A stretch of DNA of 8,707 nt. Source: Spirochaetales bacterium. GTDB taxonomy: Bacteria; Spirochaetota; Spirochaetia; DSM-27196; SLST01. The DNA is taken from the NCBI GenBank assembly GCA_030642995.1, contig DAOWMR010000099.1, positions 1 through 8,707 on the forward strand, given 5' to 3'. The notes beneath the pieces were generated by a model. That model was not told the DNA's origin. It searched no databases and saw only the letters and a program-made list of their open reading frames with translations. Position numbers and translations under genes: made by a program. Position 1 is the first letter of the stretch. Every line of letters begins with the position of its first letter. Of the stretch, positions 1-5,794 are shown piece after piece.

Positions 1-1
1 C

Positions 2-352
2 TTTCTGAGCGCTTGTTCCGGTGATCCGGAAGCCATCCGGACGATTCTGGAGGCAAACGATGCCGCGTTTCTCGGGATTGCGGTGCTGGACGTCCGCGAG
101 ATCTCGCAGGTTGTGTACCAGGACAAGGTCTATGACATCTGGAAAGCCGATGCCGTGGTGCGGTTTTCGCTCTTTGACCCTGTGGGCGGGCGATCGCTCA
201 TCACGCTCTCAAGTGAGCCCCTCGTTGGTCAGGGCGGGAGCGAACGGGATGCATTGGCGGATATTGCGAGAGTCGGGGCCCAAGCGCTGGATTTCCTCAT
301 GAATTCGGAAGTTGACGAGCTTTGCACGCTCGTTAGCGGATCTCGTGAGTGA
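2..352 (+). CDS. Partial protein, C-terminal part; possible lipoprotein or TolB-N/LPP20-like domain, function unknown
   Basis: The frame is open from base 2 and stops with TGA at 350-352, giving 116 visible residues; the true start is outside the window. A GTG at 83 lies in frame, but the residues before it (including DPEAIRTILEANDAAFLG) look like real protein, so the gene very probably begins upstream. The fold pattern is a helix, then strands around AVVRFSLFDPVGGRSLI, then a Gly/Ser linker and an alanine-rich helix (ERDALADIARVGAQALDFL). This resembles small envelope domains of the LPP20 or TolB-N/FlgT-M kind, in which a strand carrying 'D..(T)GR.L' is followed by a helix of the 'A...A...A..L' type. 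That is a pattern judgement, not a match. An LSAC tetrad at residues 2-5 could be a lipobox, which would make this a short lipoprotein. The stop overlaps the next GTG start by four bases, suggesting coupled translation. Confidence 0.6.
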   Translation, partial: FLSACSGDPEAIRTILEANDAAFLGIAVLDVREISQVVYQDKVYDIWKADAVVRFSLFDPVGGRSLITLSSEPLVGQGGSERDALADIARVGAQALDFLMNSEVDELCTLVSGSRE

Positions 353-747
353 AGCATCCTTCCCTCGTTCAATTTGAGGCTGATCTCAAGCGGCTGTTCG
401 ATAGCGTTGACGATTATCTGGAGGAGAAATACGGTCGGGACTACCAGCTTCATCCGAGCCGGCCGGCACGAGGCAGGACATCCAACAAGGCCCAGGATGG
501 GCTGTTCAATGTCGGTGCAAGCTTCACCGCAGGGTACGGATCATGGTATGGCCGCGGCTACGTGGTTCAGGTGGACATGGTGACGCTCGAGCGTGTACCT
601 TCGCACATCCGTGAACTCATCGAACAGGAAGCTGCTGATCTCGTGAACGAGAAGCTTCCGTTTTATTTTCCCGGCCGTGACTTGCGCGTTGCCCGTGATC
701 GTAATATTTTCAAGATTCATGGGGATCTTCGTCTTGGTGAGTTGTAA
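349..747 (+). CDS. Conserved-looking hypothetical protein, 132 aa, upstream of the V-ATPase operon
   Basis: I do not recognise a family. The start is GTG at 349: an in-frame TGA lies immediately upstream (346-348), so no earlier start is possible. The GTG overlaps the stop of the preceding gene in a GTGA tetranucleotide, which suggests translational coupling; no good Shine-Dalgarno is seen. The protein is soluble, with no signal peptide or membrane segment. It has an amphipathic acidic helix at about 5-28 (FEADLKRLFDSVDDYLEEKYG), a basic Pro/Arg/Ser linker at 36-48, an aromatic Gly-rich strand region at 58-78 (AGYGSWYGRGYVVQVDM), a helix at about 84-103, and a closing part with FPGRD and a basic strand. 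Treponema genomes also carry small hypothetical genes just before their V-ATPase operon, so this may be a lineage-conserved neighbour; that is from memory. Codon use looks like that of the ATPase genes, and the 84 bases that follow hold a possible new promoter, so it need not function with the ATPase. Confidence 0.75.
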   Translation: MKHPSLVQFEADLKRLFDSVDDYLEEKYGRDYQLHPSRPARGRTSNKAQDGLFNVGASFTAGYGSWYGRGYVVQVDMVTLERVPSHIRELIEQEAADLVNEKLPFYFPGRDLRVARDRNIFKIHGDLRLGEL

Positions 748-766
748 CAGAATCTCCAATCTGTAC

Positions 767-795
767 TTGATTGAGTGAAGCCGAGTAGCTACTAT
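767..795 (+). promoter_or_regulatory. Candidate sigma70-type promoter for the V-ATPase operon
   Basis: TTGATT at 767-772 and TACTAT at 790-795 each match the -35 and -10 consensus at four of six positions, and they are separated by exactly 17 bases. Transcription would begin near 802, leaving a leader of about 30 bases before the E start at 832, with the ribosome binding site inside it. It lies in the largest non-coding gap before the operon. Two 4/6 hexamers can occur by chance, so this is suggestive only. The tight coupling of the two upstream genes is broken here, which fits a new transcription start. Confidence 0.35.
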
Positions 796-822
796 CTGCA
801 GAGTCCCAGAATAACGATACGC

Positions 823-827
823 GAGGT
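823..827 (+). promoter_or_regulatory. Ribosome binding site of the E subunit gene (decides the start)
   Basis: GAGGT lies four bases before the ATG at 832. An in-frame GTG at 775 would add 19 residues (beginning MKPSSYYLQS) that do not fit the coiled-coil pattern of the E family, has no Shine-Dalgarno before it, and lies upstream of the candidate transcription start. ATG 832 is therefore preferred. Confidence 0.7.
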
Positions 828-831
828 CAGC

Positions 832-1461
832 ATGGATGTTCAGCTGCAGGAACTGATAGAGACAATCAAGACGGAAGGCGTCCAAACGGCTGAAAAACAA
901 GCCGAACAAATTGTCGCGTCCGCCGAAGAAAAAGCCCGGCAAATTACCGGCGAAGCCGAGAAAGGAGCCGGGGATCTGATTGAAGAAGCGCGGGCCGAGC
1001 AGGCCAAGCTGGAGCAATCCGGCCGTGAGACCCTGAAACAGGCCGGTCGCGATCTCATTCTGAGCGTTCAGGCTCAGCTTACGGCCATGTTCAAGTCCGT
1101 TGTGAATGCTGCTGTCGGTGAGGCAATCTCCGCGGACATCCTTGAAAACACAATCGTGACCGTTGTAAACGCATGGAGCCAGGGGAAGACTGATCCCCTG
1201 GACGTCATTTTGAGCGAAGGCGACCTGAAGCAACTCGAGCAACGGCTCCGCAATCGGCTGGCCGAGCGAATCAGCGCGGGGGCCGAGATCAAACCGAGCG
1301 ACGCGGTGAAGTCGGGGTTCCGTGTATCCACGAAAGACGGCGCGCTGTACTACGATTTCACCGTGGAGAGTCTGGCGGAAGCGTTATCGGCATACGTCGG
1401 CCCCCGCTTGACTGCAGTTCTGAAAGAAGCTGCCGGTGCGACGGCCGGCAGTCAGGCGTAG
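832..1461 (+). CDS. atpE: V-type ATP synthase/ATPase subunit E (peripheral stalk)
   Basis: This is the outer stalk subunit that links the A3B3 head to the membrane stator and resists its rotation; it is cytoplasmic. It has 209 residues, a normal length for bacterial and archaeal E. Residues about 4-85 form an unbroken Ala/Glu/Lys/Gln-rich helix (AEQIVASAEEKARQITGEA and onward), the expected long coiled coil. Residues about 90-200 form the globular head-binding domain, ending in an E-like strand-and-helix pattern (GFRVSTKDGALYYDFTVESL). Identification rests on this architecture and on its place as first gene of the operon; E sequences diverge greatly, so similarity alone would be weak. Its usual partner G/H, which pairs with the N-terminal helix, is not encoded nearby, so E may pair with itself or with a protein encoded elsewhere. 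The DUF2764-like gene follows after 16 bases. The symbol follows chlamydial and spirochaetal V-ATPase usage and is not F-type atpE. Confidence 0.88.
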   Translation: MDVQLQELIETIKTEGVQTAEKQAEQIVASAEEKARQITGEAEKGAGDLIEEARAEQAKLEQSGRETLKQAGRDLILSVQAQLTAMFKSVVNAAVGEAISADILENTIVTVVNAWSQGKTDPLDVILSEGDLKQLEQRLRNRLAERISAGAEIKPSDAVKSGFRVSTKDGALYYDFTVESLAEALSAYVGPRLTAVLKEAAGATAGSQA

Positions 1462-1477
1462 GACGGTCGAGCGCATC

Positions 1478-2053
1478 GTGAGTCAGTACTACTTTTTTGT
1501 GGCCAGCCTCCCGTTTCTTTCCTATGACGGTGATCATGCGGCCGCCCCGGAAGAGTTCCTCGCGTCTGCACGGGAACACCTGACCCCGCGCGATTACGCA
1601 GTGGTGACCAGCGCACGGATCGATGCTCCGCTGGAACTGGAGCCGAGTCCCGCGGTCGTCACGAGCTGGCAGAGATTCGAACGCGGCCTTCGGAACGAGT
1701 TGGTCAAGGTGCGCGCCGGGAAGCTTGAGGCTGATGCGGCCGCCTATATCCGTACCGACGAAGCCGGCAGAGACGATACCGACCGAACAGGTCTCACAGA
1801 TATCGCTCGTGAGGCTTTTGGCGAGGAATCGCCGCTTTCGGGCGAGAATGTCCTCGATCGAGGGCGCTGGGAATTCCTGAATGAACTGGAAGTCGGTCAC
1901 TTCTTTGATCTTGATATGCTGGTTGTCTACTATCTGAAACTGCAGATTGTCGCGCGAAGGCGCCGATTCAACAGAGATGACGGAGAACGGATATTCAGAG
2001 CGGCCACCGACAGAATTGTGAACGATTACTATCAGGAGCAGGGAAACGTATGA
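1478..2053 (+). CDS. DUF2764-like protein of the V-ATPase operon; possible C-subunit analogue
   Basis: The protein has 191 residues and no signal peptide or membrane segment. It begins SQYYFFVASLPFLSYD and has a conserved-looking core at about 129-160 containing WEFLNELEVGHFFDLDML and YYLKLQIVARRRRF. The N-terminal pattern and the position between E and A agree with the DUF2764 family found in the V-ATPase operons of spirochaetes, Chlamydia and Bacteroidetes. GTG 1478 is chosen because the family begins at this YY.F motif; the longer frame from 1436 adds an Arg-rich stretch overlapping the end of E. A modest GAG at 1469-1471 precedes it by six bases. The TGA overlaps the A start as ATGA. Mostly helical, in the position where archaeal operons carry subunit C, it may be a reduced C-like socket joining the D shaft to the K ring. 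That role is inferred from context and a loose resemblance to C N-termini, with no motif proof. Confidence 0.8.
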   Translation: MSQYYFFVASLPFLSYDGDHAAAPEEFLASAREHLTPRDYAVVTSARIDAPLELEPSPAVVTSWQRFERGLRNELVKVRAGKLEADAAAYIRTDEAGRDDTDRTGLTDIAREAFGEESPLSGENVLDRGRWEFLNELEVGHFFDLDMLVVYYLKLQIVARRRRFNRDDGERIFRAATDRIVNDYYQEQGNV

Positions 2054-3840
2054 GCCAGGCAAGCGGACAGGTTGTAGGCGTAAACGGAAATATGGTCTCG
2101 GTGCAGATGGACGGCGACGTATCCCTGAACGAGGTCGGCTATATTCTTCTTGATGATCCGACGACTGGTGAAAGCAAGCGTCTGAAGAGTGAGGTCATAC
2201 GGATCCGTGGAGGCCGTGCCGAGCTTCAGGTTTTTGAGATGACCCGCGGTATCGGGGTGAATGACAAGGTTGAGTTCAGCGGACAACTGCTTGCCGTTGA
2301 GCTTGGCCCGGGACTGCTCGGCCGTGTGTACGACGGATTGCAGAACCCCCTTCCCGAACTCGCCGAGCAGTGCGGGTTCTTTCTTGATCGTGGAGTCTAC
2401 GTCAATGCCCTGAATCGAGCAAAGAAGTGGGAGTTCACCCCGAAGGCGCGTGTTGGAGACAGCGTGGAACGTGCGGACACGCTCGGTACCGTTCCCGAGG
2501 GGATGTTCCAGCACCGAATCATGGTTCCATTCAATCTCCACCGTCAGTACACGGTGAAGTCTATCGCAAAGAGCGGTGAGTACACGGTGGATGACGAGAT
2601 TGCCGTGCTTACGGATGAAGACGGTACTGACATCAGCGTGACGATGCGATTTGAATGGCCGGTGAAACGTGCAATTGATTGCTACGTGGAGAGGCATAGA
2701 CCCATCCGCCCAATGATGACGAAGGTGCGAATCATAGACACCTTTTTTCCGGTGGCGTTTGGCGGAACCTACTGCATTCCCGGGCCGTTCGGAGCGGGGA
2801 AGACCGTTCTACAGCAGATCACAAGCCGAAACGCGGACGTCGATATCGTTATCATTGCTGCATGCGGCGAGCGTGCAGGAGAGGTTGTTGAGACGCTGCG
2901 GGAGTTCCCCGAACTCCTGGATCCTCGCACAGGCCGCACGCTCATGGAACGAACGGTGATTATCTGCAATACCAGTTCCATGCCCGTTGCTGCGCGGGAG
3001 GCGTCTGTCTACACTGCGGTGACGATAGCAGAATACTATCGTCAGATGGGACTGAACGTTCTTCTGCTTGCGGACTCAACAAGCCGATGGGCCCAGGCGA
3101 TGAGAGAGATGTCGGGTCGACTGGAGGAGATCCCGGGCGAAGAGGCATTTCCTGCCTATCTCGAGTCGGTTATCGCCTCGTTCTACGAGCGTGCCGGCCT
3201 GGTGAGCCTGAAGGACGGAGGCACGGGTTCAGTTACGATCGGCGGGACCGTAAGCCCGGCCGGAGGGAACTTCGAGGAGCCCGTGACGCAGGCAACCCTG
3301 AAAGTGGTTGGCGCCTTTCACGGGCTTTCCCGCGAGCGATCGGATGCCCGGAGATATCCGGCAATTGACCCGCTGGAGTCATGGAGCAAGTACCCGGGAA
3401 GCGGCGATCCGGGCATGGTTGAGTATGCACGCGACGTTCTGCACCACGGGAACGAGGTGGGGCAGATGATGAAGGTGGTGGGTGAAGAAGGGACCAGCCT
3501 TGATGACTACATCTGGTACCTGAAAGGTGAGTTCACGGACTCAGTGTACCTGCAGCAAAATGCGTTTGATCCGATTGATGCGGCGGTCGGGAGTGAGCGC
3601 CAGGAATACTGCTTCGGCATACTCTTTGGCCTTCTGACGAGCAAGCTGAATCATGGAAACAAGGATGAGGCGCGAAACTGGTTCGCTCAATTGCGCCAGA
3701 GATTTCTGGACCTCAACGGGGCCCAGTGGCGAAGTGATTCGTTCAAGAGGCTCGAGTCGGAGATCCGCGATACCATCAAAGAGAAACGGGCAGGCACCGA
3801 GGCGAACGCCATGGACCTGGTCGGCAAGATCCGGAGTTGA
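2050..3840 (+). CDS. atpA: V-type ATP synthase/ATPase catalytic subunit A (EC 7.1.2.2 or 7.2.2.1)
   Basis: This is the catalytic subunit of the A3B3 head, hydrolysing or making ATP. It has 596 residues, the usual length. In order: N-terminal beta-barrel (about 1-75); the A-specific non-homologous insert (about 110-190); the Walker A P-loop GPFGAGKT at 245-252 with Lys251 and Thr252; ACGER at 270-275, whose Glu274 is the catalytic-type glutamate; Walker B LLLAD at 338-342 running into ADSTSRWAQAMREMSGRLEE; PSAGGNFEEP-like SPAGGNFEEPVTQ at 402-414; and a C-terminal helical domain from about 450. The text after ACGER is AGEVVETL rather than the archaeal/eukaryotic GNEM type; I recall this variant from the spirochaete and chlamydial clade. 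The ATG overlaps the upstream TGA (ATGA), with AGGAG at 2034-2038 and a closer purine run at 2039-2044. Whether it pumps or makes ATP in the cell cannot be read from the sequence. Confidence 0.97.
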   Translation: MSQASGQVVGVNGNMVSVQMDGDVSLNEVGYILLDDPTTGESKRLKSEVIRIRGGRAELQVFEMTRGIGVNDKVEFSGQLLAVELGPGLLGRVYDGLQNPLPELAEQCGFFLDRGVYVNALNRAKKWEFTPKARVGDSVERADTLGTVPEGMFQHRIMVPFNLHRQYTVKSIAKSGEYTVDDEIAVLTDEDGTDISVTMRFEWPVKRAIDCYVERHRPIRPMMTKVRIIDTFFPVAFGGTYCIPGPFGAGKTVLQQITSRNADVDIVIIAACGERAGEVVETLREFPELLDPRTGRTLMERTVIICNTSSMPVAAREASVYTAVTIAEYYRQMGLNVLLLADSTSRWAQAMREMSGRLEEIPGEEAFPAYLESVIASFYERAGLVSLKDGGTGSVTIGGTVSPAGGNFEEPVTQATLKVVGAFHGLSRERSDARRYPAIDPLESWSKYPGSGDPGMVEYARDVLHHGNEVGQMMKVVGEEGTSLDDYIWYLKGEFTDSVYLQQNAFDPIDAAVGSERQEYCFGILFGLLTSKLNHGNKDEARNWFAQLRQRFLDLNGAQWRSDSFKRLESEIRDTIKEKRAGTEANAMDLVGKIRS

Positions 3841-3850
3841 GAGGCAGAGA

Positions 3851-5173
3851 ATGAAGAAGGTCTATAGCAAGATCGAATCAATTGCCGGGAATGTCATTAC
3901 CGTCACCGCTGAAGATGTTCGTTACGGCCACCTTGCGATGGTGACTTCCGCTAGCGGGAGCAGCCTCGCGGAGGTCATTCGACTTGCCGGCGATAGGGTT
4001 TCCCTTCAGGTGTTCGCCGGAGGACGCGGGATCTCGACGGGTGACGAGGTCGTCTTTCTCGGACACGCCATGCGGGTATCTTTTACGGACAATCTCCTCG
4101 GCCGGATCTTTGACGGCAGCGGCAAACCGCGGGACAACGGACCGCGCCTCGAGGAGAATCTTGTTGAGATAGGCGGGCCTTCGGTGAACCCCGCGATGCG
4201 GATCATCCCACGAAACATGATCCGTACCGGAATTCCGATGATCGATCTTTTCAACAGTCTTGTCGAAAGCCAGAAACTACCGATCTTCTCGGTCAGTGGT
4301 GAGCCGTACAATGAGCTGTTGGCACGCATAGCAATGCAGGCGGAAGTGGACATGATCATCCTTGGCGGGATGGGACTGAAGTACGACGACTATCTCTATT
4401 TCCGCGAGGTACTCGAGGAAGGCGGTGCAATGAGCCGGACGATCTTCTTCGTACACACTGCAAGTGACCCGGTTGTTGAGTGCTTGCTCGTGCCGGATCT
4501 CGCACTCGCCGTCGCCGAGCGCTTTGCGCTGAAAGGCAGGAAAGTGCTTGTTCTGCTCAGCGACATGACCAACTTCTCCGACAGCATGAAGGAGATTGCG
4601 ATCACCATGGAGCAGGTCCCTTCCAATCGGGGCTATCCGGGTGACCTGTACACTCAACTCGCGGCTCGGTACGAGAAGGCGGTTGACTTCGAGGGCGCCG
4701 GTTCCATCACCATCGTGGGCGTGACAACGATGCCTGGTGATGATGTCACCCATCCGGTTCCGGACAATACCGGCTACATCACCGAGGGCCAGTACTACCT
4801 GCGAAACGGCCGGATTGAGCCGTTTGGATCGCTCTCGCGGCTGAAACAGCTTGTGAACAAAGATACGCGTGAAGATCACCGATCTCTGATGGACGGAATG
4901 ATCACGCTCTACGCGAACTACAAGGAGTCGATGGAAAAGAAATCCATGGGCTTCAGGATGTCGGAGTGGGATCTGAAGCTCCTCAAGTATGGTGAGCTCT
5001 TCGAACGGGACATGATGGATCTCTCGGTGAACATTCCGCTTGAACAGGCCCTGGACCGGGGCTGGCAGATCCTTGCCGAATGTTTTGACCCGGCAGAGAC
5101 CGGACTTCGCACCGAATTAGTCAACAAGTTCTGGCCTGGGGGATGCACCGAGCCTGATGAGGAGAGCGCATAG
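3851..5173 (+). CDS. atpB: V-type ATP synthase/ATPase non-catalytic subunit B
   Basis: This is the regulatory partner that alternates with A in the head. It has 440 residues, close to the bacterial V-type norm. It has a beta-barrel N-terminus (1-75), NLLGRIFDGSGKP at 81-93, and a degenerate P-loop SVSGEPYNELLA at 147-158 lacking the GxxxxGKT Lys/Thr, as expected for B. Further on are KVLVLLSDMTNFSDSMKEI at 231-249, VPSNRGYPGDLYT at 256-268, and GSLSR at 326-330, where Arg330 is the likely arginine finger reaching into the A site by analogy with Thermus and Enterococcus B. The C-terminal helical domain starts near 335. The start is ATG 3851, ten bases after the A stop, with AGAGG at 3840-3844 six bases away. 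A longer open frame from 3653 only overlaps the end of A in another frame and is not part of B. The name follows V-type usage; it is not F-type AtpB. Confidence 0.96.
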   Translation: MKKVYSKIESIAGNVITVTAEDVRYGHLAMVTSASGSSLAEVIRLAGDRVSLQVFAGGRGISTGDEVVFLGHAMRVSFTDNLLGRIFDGSGKPRDNGPRLEENLVEIGGPSVNPAMRIIPRNMIRTGIPMIDLFNSLVESQKLPIFSVSGEPYNELLARIAMQAEVDMIILGGMGLKYDDYLYFREVLEEGGAMSRTIFFVHTASDPVVECLLVPDLALAVAERFALKGRKVLVLLSDMTNFSDSMKEIAITMEQVPSNRGYPGDLYTQLAARYEKAVDFEGAGSITIVGVTTMPGDDVTHPVPDNTGYITEGQYYLRNGRIEPFGSLSRLKQLVNKDTREDHRSLMDGMITLYANYKESMEKKSMGFRMSEWDLKLLKYGELFERDMMDLSVNIPLEQALDRGWQILAECFDPAETGLRTELVNKFWPGGCTEPDEESA

Positions 5174-5176
5174 CGC

Positions 5177-5794
5177 ATGGCACGGGTGAAGCTCACCAAG
5201 AATGAGCTGAAACAACAGAAAGACGCGCTGAAACGCTTCAAGCGATACCTCCCGACTCTCCAGCTCAAAAAACAGCAGCTTCAGATGGTGATCCGTCGGG
5301 TTGAAATCCAGATGAGAACCAAGGATGAGCAACGACTCAATCTGGACCGCGAGATCATGAGCTGGGTCGAGGTCTTCGGGGAGGACATTGATATCTCGGG
5401 ATTCCTCAGCATCAGGTCTCTGAAAACCGACACCGGCAACATCGCGGGAATTGATATTCCTGTTTTTGAAAGCATTGAGTTCGGCGAACTGCCGTACGAC
5501 CTGTTCGTCCTGCCGTCGTGGGTTGATCGCGGGATAGACGCGGTCAAGCGTCTGCTGGCGCTGGATGCAGAGGTACGAATCCTGAAGGAGCAACTTGAAT
5601 TACTTTCGGTGGAACTGCGGATCACAACTCAGCGGGTCAATCTCTTCGAGAAGGTGAAGATTCCGGAAACCAGGGAATCCATTCGGATGATCCGGATCTA
5701 TCTTGGAGATCAGCAGACCGCAGCGGTCGTCCGGGGAAAAATCGCGAAGTCTGCGATTGCGGAGAAAGTCATTCAGGAGACGCAATCAGCATGA
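5177..5794 (+). CDS. atpD: V-type ATP synthase/ATPase subunit D (central rotor shaft)
   Basis: This is the rotating shaft inside A3B3. It has 205 residues, normal for D. The N-terminal helix (about 5-65, LTKNELKQQKDALKRF then KKQQLQMVIRRVE) and the C-terminal helix (about 118-175) form the antiparallel coiled coil. Between them is a variable loop (70-117) with IAGIDIPVFE. The family signature is clear at TTQRVNLFEKVKIPE (150-164), followed by IRIYLGDQQTAAVVRGKIAK (172-191). It starts three bases after the B stop, with GAGGAG at 5159-5164 twelve bases upstream, a long spacing, so reinitiation after B may matter. Its stop overlaps the I start in ATGA. The usual shaft partner F is not encoded in this cluster. 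This is not the F-type beta subunit that is also called AtpD. Confidence 0.95.
   Translation: MARVKLTKNELKQQKDALKRFKRYLPTLQLKKQQLQMVIRRVEIQMRTKDEQRLNLDREIMSWVEVFGEDIDISGFLSIRSLKTDTGNIAGIDIPVFESIEFGELPYDLFVLPSWVDRGIDAVKRLLALDAEVRILKEQLELLSVELRITTQRVNLFEKVKIPETRESIRMIRIYLGDQQTAAVVRGKIAKSAIAEKVIQETQSA

Noticed and set aside
747..764. Hairpin ACAGA - 8-base loop - TCTGT after the 132-residue gene
   Set aside because: A short AT-rich stem without a T tract; likely chance.
541..1242. Long antisense open frame (233 codons) opposite the 132-residue protein and subunit E
   Set aside because: It lies opposite well-supported genes and has low-complexity Leu/Phe/Gly composition, as expected from the complement of Ala/Glu/Lys-rich coding; there is no family motif.
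1436..1477. Extension of the DUF2764-like protein to an ATG-less upstream start inside E
   Set aside because: It adds an Arg-rich stretch (RRPAVRRRTVERI) unlike the family's N-terminus; GTG 1478 fits the YYFF start.
2032..2697. Long antisense open frame (221 codons) opposite subunit A
   Set aside because: Subunit A is certain in this region, and the antisense product shows no recognisable domain.
3653..3850. N-terminal extension of subunit B by 66 residues
   Set aside because: It overlaps the end of A in another frame and is Arg/Ser-rich, while ATG 3851 has AGAGG at good spacing and begins like the family.
4289..4324. Loss of the P-loop Lys/Thr in subunit B as a possible defect
   Set aside because: A degenerate P-loop is normal for the non-catalytic B subunit of V/A-type enzymes.
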